Source: Synergistaceae bacterium (GTDB lineage Bacteria; Synergistota; Synergistia; Synergistales; Aminobacteriaceae). Taken from it: a stretch of 64,000 bases of DNA. Below, piece after piece: positions 53,020 through 62,250 of this stretch. Each line of letters opens with the position of its first letter. The stretch's first letter is position 1. Both the position numbers and the translations under genes were made by a program. The stretch is taken from the NCBI GenBank assembly GCA_018436785.1, contig JAHDKR010000004.1:30994-94993 (forward strand), given 5' to 3'. The notes under the pieces are model-generated. The model was given only the letters and a program-made list of their open reading frames with translations, had not been told where the DNA came from and ran no database searches.

Positions 53020-53919
53020 ATGAAGAGAGGACGGTATGCAACGGCCTTGAGGAGTGTGCGCTTCATTCTCGTGATCTTGGCGGCGCTGCTCTCTGGAGAG
53101 TGTGCTGCGCTGCCTGGAAGCGCCTCCCCGCAGCTACTTGAGAACGGCGAAGAACCTGTTTCGGAATATCGGGACGAGCGCATCGGCGACGTCCTGTCTG
53201 CGGATGACGCCGGACAGAAACGCATACTCCCTTCCAAGGGGCCGTATATCGCTCTTGTGATTGATGATTTCGGCTTTTCACGGAAGATGACTGCGGAATT
53301 CGAGTCGCTGAGACTCCCTGTAACGTGGGCTATTCTGCCTTTCGAGCGTTTTTCCGGATATACGGCGGAGAGAGCGAAAGAGACAGGGATTCCCTACATC
53401 ATTCATCTGCCCATGGGAGCGAAGAGCGATACGGCCCGGGCTGAGGGTATGGAAGGCAACGTCGTTGATACGGGGATGTCGCCGGAGGAGATTGCGGATG
53501 TCCTGCTCAATGCCGTTGAAGTACTGCCGGACGCCGTGGGGGTCAACAACCACAGGGGATCGAGGGCGACTGCGGACGAAGAGCTCATGGACTCTTTTAT
53601 GGAGATATTGAGCGGTTTTTCTTTGTTTTTTCTCGACAGCCGGACAAGCGCATCTTCCGCGGCCTATGCAAAGGCCGTCGAAAAGGGCGTGCCGGCTCTC
53701 TATTCTTCTGTCTTCCTGGATCATCAGGCGGACGAGACGTTCATGGAAACGCAGTTTCTCCGTGCGCTCGCTCTTGCGAAACGGCGCGGGTGGGTTGTCG
53801 TCATTGCGCACACGAGGATCGCGACGCTGCAATATCTGAAAAAGTTGGAAGGAGCGCTTCCGGACGGCTACATATTCGTCTCCCTTCCGGATTTGTTCCA
53901 TCTGCTCCGGATACGCTGA
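53020..53919 (+). CDS. divergent polysaccharide deacetylase-fold protein (YibQ family)
   Basis: A 299-aa exported protein. An N-terminal membrane segment (RSVRFILVILAALLSGECAAL) precedes a low-complexity region, then the deacetylase-like core starting YIALVIDDFGFSRKMTAEFESL, LPVTWAILPF, IIHLPMGAKSD, VGVNNHRGSRATADEELM and LFFLDSRTSASS, ending GWVVVIAHTRIATLQYL. This is the COG2861 divergent deacetylase family, found next to ctpA and M23 genes. Activity of the family is not proven. ATG 53020 is preceded by only weak RBS. Confidence 0.87.
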   Translation: MKRGRYATALRSVRFILVILAALLSGECAALPGSASPQLLENGEEPVSEYRDERIGDVLSADDAGQKRILPSKGPYIALVIDDFGFSRKMTAEFESLRLPVTWAILPFERFSGYTAERAKETGIPYIIHLPMGAKSDTARAEGMEGNVVDTGMSPEEIADVLLNAVEVLPDAVGVNNHRGSRATADEELMDSFMEILSGFSLFFLDSRTSASSAAYAKAVEKGVPALYSSVFLDHQADETFMETQFLRALALAKRRGWVVVIAHTRIATLQYLKKLEGALPDGYIFVSLPDLFHLLRIR

Positions 53920-53991
53920 TTGCTTGTGAAGCGAGAGGAGCAGCGCGGATTTTTTCCGCAAGAACGTGGCACTACCTGAGGAGGCTGTACT

Positions 53992-55278
53992 GTGAAAGGA
54001 AGAGTCGAGGTTATTATCGGCGCCCAGTGGGGCGATGAAGGAAAAGGACGGGTTGTTGACGCCCTTGGTGCAAAGGTCGATATTTTCGCCCGCTACCAGG
54101 GAGGGGCGAATGCAGGGCATACAGTAATCGTCGAGGGGCAGAAATACGTCTTCCACCTTTTGCCGTCGGGGATGTTGTACCCGTGCAAGATTTGCATCAT
54201 CGGCAACGGGGTGGTCATCGACCCCGAGCAGCTTCTGAAAGAGCTCAAGGATCTTCAGGACCAGGGGAAAGACCGCGCCCGGCTGGTGATAAGCGGCGCG
54301 GCGCATGTCGTGATGCCCTATCACAAAGTGCTGGACAAGGCCCAGGAAGAGCTTCGGGGCAAGGGGAGGAAAATCGGCACGACCGGGAGAGGAATAGGCC
54401 CAGCGTACGTCGACAAGTACAGCCGCTGCGGAATCCGGGTGGAAGATCTCCTGGACGGCGACGTCCTCAGAGAGAAGCTGGAATACAACCTTGACGAGAA
54501 AAATACGTACCTCTCCAAAATATACGGCGAGGAGCCTCTTCCGTTTCATGAAATGTACTCGATCGCGCTCTCATGGGGAAAATCGCTCGCGCCGTACGTC
54601 GGCGACGCCTCGCTGATCATCGACGAGGCCCTTCGGGAGGGCAAAGGCGTGCTTTTTGAGGGCGCGCAGGGGACGCTGCTCGATATTGATCACGGAACCT
54701 ATCCCTATGTCACGAGTTCTTCTCCTGTTGCGGCGGGAGGCTGTGTCGGCCTGGGAGTCGGCCCTTCGATGGTGGGGCGGGTTATTGGCGTTGTAAAAGC
54801 CTACTGCACCCGGGTCGGCGAGGGGCCTTTCCCCACGGAGGATTGCGGCGACGAAGGAAACAAGCTGCGGGAGAAGGGTGCGGAATTCGGCGCGACGACC
54901 GGACGCCCGCGCCGCTGCGGGTGGCTTGACCTTGTGGCGCTGCGCTATGCGGTCAGGGTGAACGGCATCTCCTCGATCGCCTTGACAAAACTTGATGTGC
55001 TCACCGGTCAGGAACGAATCCCCGTGTGCACTTCATATATGGTGGAAGGACAGGATGAGCCTCACTTTCCCTGCGCTCTTCAACGCCTTGAGAAAGCCTC
55101 TCCGCACTACGAATACCTCGAAGGCTGGCATGAGGACATCGCTTCCTGCACGTCGTACGAACAGCTTCCTCCGCAGGCCCGGAAGTACGTGGAGCATATC
55201 GAGTCCGCGACCGGAGTTCCGGTGAATCTCATCGGCGTCGGCCCCGGAAGGGATCAGACGATTCTCAGGAATTTCTGA
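53992..55278 (+). CDS. purA: adenylosuccinate synthetase
   Basis: A 428-aa GTP-dependent purine enzyme (IMP plus aspartate to adenylosuccinate). VIIGAQWGDEGKGRVVDALG contains the catalytic Asp and P-loop, GGANAGHT, TTGRGIGPAYVDK, the FEGAQGTLLDIDHGTYPYVTSSSP block, PFPTE, and TTGRPRRCGWLD complete the active site. GTG start at 53992 with GAGGAGG about 7 bp upstream. Confidence 0.98.
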   Translation: MKGRVEVIIGAQWGDEGKGRVVDALGAKVDIFARYQGGANAGHTVIVEGQKYVFHLLPSGMLYPCKICIIGNGVVIDPEQLLKELKDLQDQGKDRARLVISGAAHVVMPYHKVLDKAQEELRGKGRKIGTTGRGIGPAYVDKYSRCGIRVEDLLDGDVLREKLEYNLDEKNTYLSKIYGEEPLPFHEMYSIALSWGKSLAPYVGDASLIIDEALREGKGVLFEGAQGTLLDIDHGTYPYVTSSSPVAAGGCVGLGVGPSMVGRVIGVVKAYCTRVGEGPFPTEDCGDEGNKLREKGAEFGATTGRPRRCGWLDLVALRYAVRVNGISSIALTKLDVLTGQERIPVCTSYMVEGQDEPHFPCALQRLEKASPHYEYLEGWHEDIASCTSYEQLPPQARKYVEHIESATGVPVNLIGVGPGRDQTILRNF

Positions 55279-55302
55279 CGAAGAGAAGGGATTCCAATTT
55301 TC

Positions 55303-55752
55303 CTGGCTGATATTCGATACTGTTCTCTCAAGGATGCGCCGGACGTCTGTTTTGTGGAGGAGCGCTCGTCGGTTGCTCCTTGGCCTCGAACTCTCATCCG
55401 GCGCGATTTGGCCGGAGACACGCCGATGCTGTACCTCGGGGCGTGGGGTAAGGATATTTTGCTGGGTTTCGCGGCTCTCGGGCCTTGTGAGAAAGGGACT
55501 GAGCTCACGAACATCGCGGTGCTCCCTGAATACAGGAGAAAGGGAATAGGTTCCCAGCTTGTACTCGGAGTATCCGAGGTTGCGCTCTCCCTCGGATACT
55601 CCAGAATATACCTGCATGTGCGAGTTTCCCACGAAGAAAGCCGTACTTTTTACGGGGGATTCGACTTTTCTCCGCTCTATGTCGTTCCCGGGTACTACCT
55701 CGACGGTGAAGACGCGCTCTTCATGGAAGCGCTGCTGCCGCTTTCCGTTTAA
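55303..55752 (+). CDS. rimI: ribosomal-protein-alanine N-acetyltransferase-like (GNAT)
   Basis: A GNAT acetyltransferase of about 149 aa. LTNIAVLPEYRRKGIGSQLVLGVSEVA is the acetyl-CoA site (R-R-x-G-I-G), preceded by the RimI N-terminal pattern RYCSLKDAPDV, E-E-R-S-S-V-A-P-W, and followed by YLHVRVSHEESRTFYGGFDF. The conserved N-terminus extends upstream of a GTG at 55354 to about 55303, where only CTG (55303) or ATT codons are in frame; CTG is given with an AGAAGGG 12 bp upstream. RimI acetylates the N-terminus of ribosomal protein S18; other GNAT substrates are possible. Confidence 0.78.
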   Translation: MADIRYCSLKDAPDVCFVEERSSVAPWPRTLIRRDLAGDTPMLYLGAWGKDILLGFAALGPCEKGTELTNIAVLPEYRRKGIGSQLVLGVSEVALSLGYSRIYLHVRVSHEESRTFYGGFDFSPLYVVPGYYLDGEDALFMEALLPLSV

Positions 55753-55776
55753 GCGCGGCGGAAGATATGCACGCTC

Positions 55777-56580
55777 TTAGAGAGGGAACACAAGCAGAGG
55801 ACAGGTCGTTCCCGCGAAAAGCATCTCCGCGGTGCTCCCGAAGACGAGCTCTCCCAGCTCGCCCGCAACAGGGAGCCCGATGACAAGGAGCGACGGCGCG
55901 AGTTCCCGTATTCTCGCCGGAAGCTCCTTCGACGGATCGCCGCTGACGATCTCCGCTGAGGTTTCATACCCCCAGGAGGAGATTTCGTCACGAACCTCTT
56001 CAAGAGCTTGCCGGCCGGCATTGAGAACTTCGGGAGCGTCCTCCGCGGACTGGGGAGCGAGTGCATGGAGCAGGGTGATCTTTGGGTTCTTTCGTGCCTG
56101 CGCAAGGAATTCCCGAAGATTGTCCAGCATCAGACTTGTCCGGGAAGGTTCAAGGTCAAGAGCGACGGCGAGGGAGCCAAAGGTATCCTCCTCAGGAAAA
56201 AACCCCTCATGTTCCCGCAGGAGAATCTGAGGCGCCGGCGTTGCCCGGACGAGCGGCATCCCGTCCTCCCCGCCGGGAAGAGGGAAGATTGCGAACGTGC
56301 ACTTTTCGGAGCGGATGGTATCGGGAAGAGACTCAAGCAGATCTCCCAGAAGGACCAGGGTCTTGTAGTAGGATTCAGGGGGGAGCGTTCGCGCGCACAT
56401 CTCTTCCAGGTACCCCTCGGCCTCCCTGACCAGCTCGGGAGCGTCGAGCCCCGCGGCCCGGTCGACTACATGAAGAATCAGGAAATCCGAACGATCTCCC
56501 GCGACTTGCCTGGCCGCCCATGCCAGGGCTCTTTCGGAAAATGAGGAGACGTCTGCGAAAAAGAGAATTCGAGTGAGCAT
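55777..56580 (-). CDS. tandem universal stress protein
   Basis: A 267-aa protein with two UspA domains. The first opens LTRILFFADVSSFSERALAWAAR, the second runs FGSLAVALDLEPSRTSLMLDNL to the end, with the G-x2-G-x9-G(S/T) nucleotide motif of the second domain as LPVAGELGELVFGSTAEMLF. The ATP-binding motif is clear only in the second domain. A GGGAGGG lies 6-8 bp before the ATG. It is divergent from the acyltransferase gene. Confidence 0.87.
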   Translation of the reverse strand: MLTRILFFADVSSFSERALAWAARQVAGDRSDFLILHVVDRAAGLDAPELVREAEGYLEEMCARTLPPESYYKTLVLLGDLLESLPDTIRSEKCTFAIFPLPGGEDGMPLVRATPAPQILLREHEGFFPEEDTFGSLAVALDLEPSRTSLMLDNLREFLAQARKNPKITLLHALAPQSAEDAPEVLNAGRQALEEVRDEISSWGYETSAEIVSGDPSKELPARIRELAPSLLVIGLPVAGELGELVFGSTAEMLFAGTTCPLLVFPL

Positions 56581-56641
56581 GTTTCATCCCTCCCATGGTA
56601 TTGTATGTGTGCTTTAAGTATAGCGCAAAGGGGTTGCGGCG

Positions 56642-57520
56642 GTGAAGGATTTTACTGAGGTAAAATGGAAGGCCTTGTCGGGTGTTCTTCGGCTCTTGAA
56701 GAGAATGCCGTTGACTTGGTCGGTGCGCTTTGGAGCGTCGCTCGGGTGGCTGCTCTGGGCGCTCGATAAGAAAAAGGTGGATGAGGCGGAACGGCGGTGT
56801 GTTCGCGCGCTTCAGGTGGGGCCGACGATCGCCAGGGGAATAGTCCGCAGATCCTACATGAACCTGGGGCGTTCCGTTGCTGAGTTCGCCGCAGTGCCGG
56901 GAAGCGGTAGAAGTATGCGCTCGATCGTGCATGTTCACGGTGAGGAACACCTTCGCGAGGCATTGGATTCCGGTAACGGCGTCATTTTTTTCTCGGGGCA
57001 CATCGGAAACTGGGAGTTCGGCGCGGCGGTGCTGGCGGAGATGGGATACCCGATGAACGCCATCGGCGCGGACCAGCGCGACGAGAGAGTGACCGACCTT
57101 ATCATCGGACTTCGCGCGGTTAGCGGGGTCACAACCGTGAGCAAAGGATTCGACCTCAAGGCTGCCATACGATGCCTCAAGAGGGGCGAAGCCCTTGCCA
57201 TCCTGATCGATCAGGATGTTCGTGAGAGAGGCGTCGTCGTCCCGTTTCTGGGGATACCCGCGAGCACACCCTACGGTCCGGCGAAGATCGCCGGGAAAAT
57301 CGGCTCCGTCATCCTGCCGAGTTTTATGCTGCGGAGGGGAACCTCGGAGGAGCACGATCTTCATATTCTGCCCTCCCCGTGGAAAAACGGGAGGCCGGAA
57401 CGGGACGAATCGATGGAGGAGGCCATGGCCCGCTGCAACGATCTGATCAGCGAGTATATCCGCCGTGCTCCCGACCAGTGGATGTGGCTCTATCCCCGAT
57501 GGGCGTCGACGGGAGAGTAG
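56642..57520 (+). CDS. lipid A lauroyl/myristoyl acyltransferase-like (LpxL/HtrB family)
   Basis: A 292-aa membrane-associated acyltransferase. One N-terminal membrane helix, then the HX4E catalytic motif in FFSGHIGNWEFGAAVL, NAIGADQRDERV, LAILIDQDVRERGVVVPFLG and the C-terminal APDQWMWLYPRW, the LpxL/LpxM signature. It would put a secondary acyl chain on lipid A. GTG start at 56642 is in front of a weak RBS. The next gene starts 2 bp after its stop, so the two are coupled. Confidence 0.93.
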   Translation: MKDFTEVKWKALSGVLRLLKRMPLTWSVRFGASLGWLLWALDKKKVDEAERRCVRALQVGPTIARGIVRRSYMNLGRSVAEFAAVPGSGRSMRSIVHVHGEEHLREALDSGNGVIFFSGHIGNWEFGAAVLAEMGYPMNAIGADQRDERVTDLIIGLRAVSGVTTVSKGFDLKAAIRCLKRGEALAILIDQDVRERGVVVPFLGIPASTPYGPAKIAGKIGSVILPSFMLRRGTSEEHDLHILPSPWKNGRPERDESMEEAMARCNDLISEYIRRAPDQWMWLYPRWASTGE

Positions 57521-57522
57521 CG

Positions 57523-57978
57523 ATGTTTCTCGGGATCGACCCCGGCAGGGACAAAGTCGGATGGGCCCTTACGGATGCTGAGGGAGAGCTTCTCCTGTCG
57601 GGGATTTTCCGGGCGGGGGACGCGGCTCTTTTTTTCAGCGCGTTCGAATCCGGGGCATTGGAGCGGCTTGCGCCGTTCATTCTTGAAAAAACCTCCGGTG
57701 AGATTGCGGATTTTGCGTCCGCCGAGTTGCTTATGGGAGACGGAACTGGAAAAGAATACCTTCTCTCTCTTGCGCAATCCGCCTCTCTTGGAGTAAAGTT
57801 AGTGTCTGAAAGAGAGACAACGCTCCTGGCGAGGAAACTCTATTGGAAACTCCATCCTCCGCGCGGTGTGTGGAGACTGCTTTCCGCCGGTCTCCGCGTT
57901 CCTCCGAGGGATATAGACGATCTCGCCGCATGGGCTATCGTTCTTCGCTACTGCGGTGTGCAGTCGAAGGAGAAGTAG
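57523..57978 (+). CDS. RuvC/YqgF-fold nuclease-like protein
   Basis: A 151-aa RNase H-like fold protein. MFLGIDPGRDKVGWALTDAEGELL has the first catalytic Asp, LVSERETTLLARKLYW the central acidic region (similar to YqgF D-E-R-x-T-T), and PPRDIDDLAAWAIVLRY the final acidic pair. It is not the full RuvC or YqgF sequence. A role in rRNA maturation or recombination is possible but unproven. It lies between the lipid A acyltransferase and cheX and starts 2 bp after the former. Confidence 0.75.
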   Translation: MFLGIDPGRDKVGWALTDAEGELLLSGIFRAGDAALFFSAFESGALERLAPFILEKTSGEIADFASAELLMGDGTGKEYLLSLAQSASLGVKLVSERETTLLARKLYWKLHPPRGVWRLLSAGLRVPPRDIDDLAAWAIVLRYCGVQSKEK

Positions 57979-57998
57979 AAAGGGAAGGGTGAAAGCAA

Positions 57999-58484
57999 AT
58001 GGGAACGGAGAAGCTGGCGACGCTTGTTAATACATTCGGGTCTTCTCTGATGACGGTCAGCAAGGAGATGGGCGTTGAGCTGACTCTCGCGAAGTCCGAG
58101 ATCGCCCAGGGAGTGAATGTTCAGGGGAGCTGCCTTGCCGCGCTTGTTGGCGTCGTCGGAGGTGGCGTCCAGGGAACCGCCGTGATCATGTTGGACGAGG
58201 GGGGCTTCCGGGCGACGGTATCCGCGATGTCCGGAGGTATGATTACGCCGAACCTTGAAGATCCTGTCTCGATGAGCGTCATCGGCGAGCTTGCGAACAT
58301 GGTCAGCGGACGCGCCCTGATTCAGGCTGCGCTTGAGGGGACCGAGGTGACGCCTCCGCAGCTGATTTCCGGCGCGGGAATCAAGACGATTCCGAATCAA
58401 TCTCCCGGAGTTCGCAGTTTTACGCTTCCCTTCAAGCTCTCGGCGGGGGGGACGCTTTTCCTGGTGCTCTCGTTCAGCGTATAG
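57999..58484 (+). CDS. CheX-family chemotaxis phosphatase-like protein
   Basis: A 161-aa cytoplasmic protein with the CheX/CheC fold. VSVMGELANMVSGRALIQAAL contains the catalytic Glu and Asn (E-x2-N) that help hydrolyse CheY-P, and GVVGGGVQGTAVIMLDE the first strands. No other chemotaxis or flagellar gene is in the window, so it may act on a different response regulator. ATG at 57999 follows AAGGG. Confidence 0.8.
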   Translation: MGTEKLATLVNTFGSSLMTVSKEMGVELTLAKSEIAQGVNVQGSCLAALVGVVGGGVQGTAVIMLDEGGFRATVSAMSGGMITPNLEDPVSMSVIGELANMVSGRALIQAALEGTEVTPPQLISGAGIKTIPNQSPGVRSFTLPFKLSAGGTLFLVLSFSV

Positions 58485-58518
58485 TTCCAAACGAGCGGGT
58501 TTTTGCTTCGAAGAAAAA

Positions 58519-58550
58519 AAGAGGACGGGGAGATCCCGTCCTCTTCGCTT
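58519..58550 (+). terminator. bidirectional terminator between cheX and the symporter gene
   Basis: An 11-bp stem (GAGGACGGG at 58521 with CCCGTCCTC at 58535, extended by A-T pairs) with a five-base loop, T-rich on the right and A-rich on the left, serving the two convergent genes. Confidence 0.9.
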
Positions 58551-58585
58551 TTGGTGTTTTTTGTCCCGTAGTTGGTTTCAGGGGA

Positions 58586-59782
58586 TTAGAGTTTCTCTCC
58601 TTCGGTCGAAGCCACAACTGCGGCCACGCACGCATCGCCGACGACGTTGACGCAGGTTCTCGCCATGTCGAGCACCGCGTCGATGCCCGCTACGAGCGCC
58701 GCGCCTTCAAGGGGAAGGCCGACCGCAGTAAGGACAAGTGTGAGCATGATAAGCCCCGCTCCGGGGACGCCTGCCGTTCCGATCGAAGCCAGGGTCGCAG
58801 TGAGGATGATGCTTAACTGCGCTCCCATTCCGAGCGTAAGCCCGTAGGCCTGCGCGACGAAGAGGGCGCAGACACCCTGGTAGAGTGCGGTTCCGTCCAT
58901 GTTAATCGTCGCTCCGAGCGGGAGGACGAAGGAAGAAACCTTTTCGGAGACGCCGAGATTCTCCTGGGTGTTTCTCATGGTGATCGGAAGCGTCGCGGAG
59001 CTGGAGCGAGTGACGAAGGCCGTCAGTCCGGCTTCACGAATCCCCTTCAAGAACCAGAAGGGAGACTTCTTGACGAATACCGTGATCAGGCCGGAGTACA
59101 CAAGGATGACCTGGAGCGCGCACCCGACGTAGACCGCAAGAATGACCTTGGCGAACGGAGCGAGAACCGACATCCCGTACTTGGAAACGGTCACAGCGAT
59201 GAGGGCGAAGACGCCGTAGGGGGCGATCTTCATGACGATGCCGGTCAGCTTGTACATGGTCTCGGCGAGTGAGTCGAAGAAGCTAATGAACGGTTTGCCC
59301 TTTTCTCCGGCAAGAACCGCGGAGACTCCAAGGAAGAGAGCAAAGACGATGATCTGCAGCATGTTGCCGTCAACAGCGGCCTTCAGCGGATTCGCGGGGA
59401 AGAGACCCATGATAACGTTCTTGATGCTCGGAGCTTCGGGCGCCTTGAATGCCGCGCCTTCTCCTATTGCAAGGCCGACTCCGGGCTGAAGGAAATTCCC
59501 GAGGAGAAGCCCGATGGTGATCGCGACCGCAGTGGTGACAAGATAGAATGCGATGGTTTTGATGCCGATTCTGCCGAGATCGCGAGGATCGCCTATCGAA
59601 GCGGCCCCGACGACAAGGCTGGAGAAGACAAGGGGAACGATGAGCATCTTGAGCAGTGTGAGGAAGATGCTTCCTACCGGTTCGACTACCTGGACCTTTT
59701 CACCAAGGACTGCGCCTGCTACGATTCCGAGAATGAAACCAATGCCGATTTGCCAAATAAGAGGGATTTTCTTTTCCGACAA
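58586..59782 (-). CDS. dicarboxylate/amino acid:cation symporter (DAACS family)
   Basis: A 398-aa transporter with eight helices and two re-entrant loops. LKMLIVPLVFSSLVVGAASI, AFVTRSSSATLPITMRNTQE (serine-rich re-entrant loop 1), FVLPLGATINMDGTALYQGVCALFVAQ (N-M-D-G-T substrate site) and GIDAVLDMARTCVNVVGDACVAAVVA identify the family (GltP/DctA group). The TTG at 59782 is chosen since AAGGAGG lies 8 bp before it; an upstream ATG would have that site inside the coding region. It probably imports glutamate, aspartate or C4-acids with Na+ or H+. Confidence 0.95.
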   Translation of the reverse strand: MSEKKIPLIWQIGIGFILGIVAGAVLGEKVQVVEPVGSIFLTLLKMLIVPLVFSSLVVGAASIGDPRDLGRIGIKTIAFYLVTTAVAITIGLLLGNFLQPGVGLAIGEGAAFKAPEAPSIKNVIMGLFPANPLKAAVDGNMLQIIVFALFLGVSAVLAGEKGKPFISFFDSLAETMYKLTGIVMKIAPYGVFALIAVTVSKYGMSVLAPFAKVILAVYVGCALQVILVYSGLITVFVKKSPFWFLKGIREAGLTAFVTRSSSATLPITMRNTQENLGVSEKVSSFVLPLGATINMDGTALYQGVCALFVAQAYGLTLGMGAQLSIILTATLASIGTAGVPGAGLIMLTLVLTAVGLPLEGAALVAGIDAVLDMARTCVNVVGDACVAAVVASTEGEKL

Positions 59783-60139
59783 CAGTACCGCCTCCTTCAA
59801 GAAATGGATGGTGCAACTTCAGGAAGAGAACAACGGAAACAGCGAATGGCCGAAAAAACCACCTCCTCGCGCGATTTCATTCATAGCTAAGGAACCTTTG
59901 AATAAAGCCGATCTGGCCTCGCAGGAACTTGATGCAATCGAACCCAATCAAGGGGAAACCCCCTTTAATCTGAGCTTCCCTAAAGCATATCCTATTCTTC
60001 GCTGTAATTCCAGTCTATCGAAGATAAGTTGTGCAGATTTACCCCGAACAATCAACGCAGTATGGCCAGCCAGGCCGAATTCTGTTAGGATATGTAGGTT
60101 CTAGATTTGCTCGCTGTTTTGAATCGGGAGGGGATTGCG
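59783..60139. other. 357-bp region between the divergent symporter and PlpD-type genes
   Basis: No supported gene is found. A 21-codon reading frame (59819-59884, - strand) starting ATG-AAT is likely chance. From about 59890 to 60000 the sequence has a GGAACCTTTGAATAA start and several GATC and AAGGGGAAACC-type features that recall the end of an insertion sequence, but I see no inverted terminal repeat pair. The right part should hold the promoter for the patatin gene; GGATATG at about 60090 has no clear -35. Confidence 0.45.
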
Positions 60140-62227
60140 ATGTTGAAAAAACGGATGATCGCAACGCTTTTTTTGCTTTTGCTGGCGTTTTGCGGCCCCG
60201 CGTCCGCGCAGAGCGGGGGAGTGGTGCTTGTGCTCTCGGGGGGAGGAACCAGAGGGCTGGCGCATATAGGAGTTCTCGAGGCTATCCAGGAGCAGGGAAT
60301 TCCCATAGCGGGCATCGTCGGGACAAGCATGGGATCCATAATCGGGGGCCTCGCGGCAAGCGGCTACACGCCTTCCGAACTTCGGCAGGTTGTTGAAGAA
60401 CTTGATCTCACGAATCTCCTCTCCGAGAAGACCAACCCGATCTTTGTCCCCTTGCCTTCGGACAGCGTCTCTCCCAGGAACAAGGTGCCGTGGGTCATGC
60501 TGAACCAGACGGGGGACGTTGTGGGGCCTCTCGGGGGCATGTCGGGGGTCAAGCTCCTCGAACGCTTCGCACAGCTTGCTTCCCGTATCCAGGTGGTTCG
60601 TTTCGACGAGCTGCCGATTCCATTCGCCGCAGTCGCCACCGATCTGGAAACCGGAGAGAAGGTCGTCCTTCGCTCAGGAAGCCTTGCATCGGCGATGCGC
60701 GCCTCTATGGCTATTCCCGCGCTCTTCGACCCGTGGCCCATGGGCGACAGACTGCTGGTCGACGGCGGTCTGGTCTCGAATCTTCCCGTCGAGACCGCAA
60801 AGGAGCTTTTTCCGGGGTACCCGGTGATTGCCGTGGACGTGACAGGAAAACTAAAGACGAAAAAACAGATTCGCTCGCTTGTGGATGTGATCGACCAGTC
60901 AATTACGATCTTTACGCACAGGAACGTCCAGCATGAGAGTCCGATGGCGGATCTCCTCATTTCTCCCCCGGTAGAGGGCGTGAGCATTTTCGACCTTTCG
61001 AACGCGGAGGTGGTCATCGAAGGCGGCAAGCAGGCGACGCTCGCCATGCTCCAGGCAATCAGAAAACTTGCCGAGTCCGCTCCTCCTGTGGCGCAGCGGG
61101 AAACGCTTCACCTCGACACGCGCGTAGCCTCTGTCAAGGTAGAGGGAGCTACGCTCGAGCTCGCATCCTCCATCGTGAAAAAGTACGGCTCATGGGTGGG
61201 CAAACCGCTGAGCGATATCGAGGTTTTGCGGGCGAGCAGGGAGATAAGCGAACGCGACGATATCCTCTCCGTGGACTACCGTTTCGAGGAGGCCGGACCG
61301 AATGTGGACGTCGTCTTCGCTGTACAGAGAAAACCCGCGCTTGAGATCAATTTCGGAGGGTACACGACAAACCTCCACCCCCATCGCTGGCTCTTCGTCA
61401 GCGGTATTCGCCGGGATCTCTTCAAGGACGCGGACGCTCTGAAGTTCAATATCAAGGTTGGCGAACAGTGGGGCGTCGACGCGAGCTACTTCGACTCGCC
61501 GGGGAAGACGCCGTGGGAAATTCGGCTCTCCGCCTACAACTGGGAGCTTGAAACGGCGAATGCAGGCAAACGCTCATGGGACCGGTATGCTCTCGGCGTT
61601 CTCAAACACTTTAACGGCCGCTCTTTCAACGGAGGTTTCGGATACGCATTCGAACGAATCCATACCGGGGGTGACGAGTTTGACGCGTCAGGTCCCACTC
61701 TCTTCCTGGCTTCCGATACGCTCAACGATCCGGTCGACCCGACCGACGGGGCGCTTCTCTATATGCAGGCGTGGTGGCCGGACTTCGACGAACCGCTCTT
61801 CCGGCTCTCGTACTTCAGGGCCTCGCGCGTGGCCAACGACTGGCGATTCTACTTCAGAGCGGGATTTGCCGAGGGCGACATGAAGAGAGAGGGACGGGCG
61901 GTCTATCTCGGAGCCTCCGAAGAACTCTATAGCTATTCAGGCAATCCGATCGAAGCGGAGCGGATGGCATGGTGGAACATCGCCTTCCGGCGTATCCTTA
62001 TGAAGAGCTGGTGGGGAGCCCTGAACACGGAGTTCTTCGGCGGCATGGGATTTGCCTTCGACGACGAATGGGACCGGTTCCGCGACGTGTGGGAGGCGGG
62101 AGTTTCCTTCTCAATACCGGGAGTGCTCTTCGACGGAAAACTCATGTTCATCTACAATGACGAAAGCGACTTGAAAATAGGGTTCTTCCTCGGCAGTCCC
62201 ATCTGGGGGAAATACCCGCTGCCCTGA
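60140..62227 (+). CDS. patatin-like phospholipase with outer-membrane beta-barrel (PlpD-type)
   Basis: A 695-aa exported protein. After the signal peptide (residues 1-25), the patatin domain shows the oxyanion hole LVLSGGGTRGLAHIGVLEAI, the nucleophile GTSMGSIIGG and the catalytic Asp VDGGLVSNLPVE. About residues 315-390 form a POTRA-like domain (LDTRVASVKVEGATLELAS, DILSVDYRFEEAG), and the remaining 300 residues are a beta-barrel (NFGGYTTNLHPHRWLFVSGIRRDLF) ending in FFLGSPIWGKYPLP. This is the type Vd autotransporter plan of PlpD and FplA. ATG 60140 follows GGGAGGGG. Confidence 0.93.
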   Translation: MLKKRMIATLFLLLLAFCGPASAQSGGVVLVLSGGGTRGLAHIGVLEAIQEQGIPIAGIVGTSMGSIIGGLAASGYTPSELRQVVEELDLTNLLSEKTNPIFVPLPSDSVSPRNKVPWVMLNQTGDVVGPLGGMSGVKLLERFAQLASRIQVVRFDELPIPFAAVATDLETGEKVVLRSGSLASAMRASMAIPALFDPWPMGDRLLVDGGLVSNLPVETAKELFPGYPVIAVDVTGKLKTKKQIRSLVDVIDQSITIFTHRNVQHESPMADLLISPPVEGVSIFDLSNAEVVIEGGKQATLAMLQAIRKLAESAPPVAQRETLHLDTRVASVKVEGATLELASSIVKKYGSWVGKPLSDIEVLRASREISERDDILSVDYRFEEAGPNVDVVFAVQRKPALEINFGGYTTNLHPHRWLFVSGIRRDLFKDADALKFNIKVGEQWGVDASYFDSPGKTPWEIRLSAYNWELETANAGKRSWDRYALGVLKHFNGRSFNGGFGYAFERIHTGGDEFDASGPTLFLASDTLNDPVDPTDGALLYMQAWWPDFDEPLFRLSYFRASRVANDWRFYFRAGFAEGDMKREGRAVYLGASEELYSYSGNPIEAERMAWWNIAFRRILMKSWWGALNTEFFGGMGFAFDDEWDRFRDVWEAGVSFSIPGVLFDGKLMFIYNDESDLKIGFFLGSPIWGKYPLP

Positions 62228-62250
62228 TATTTCCGGGCATAACTGTGAAC

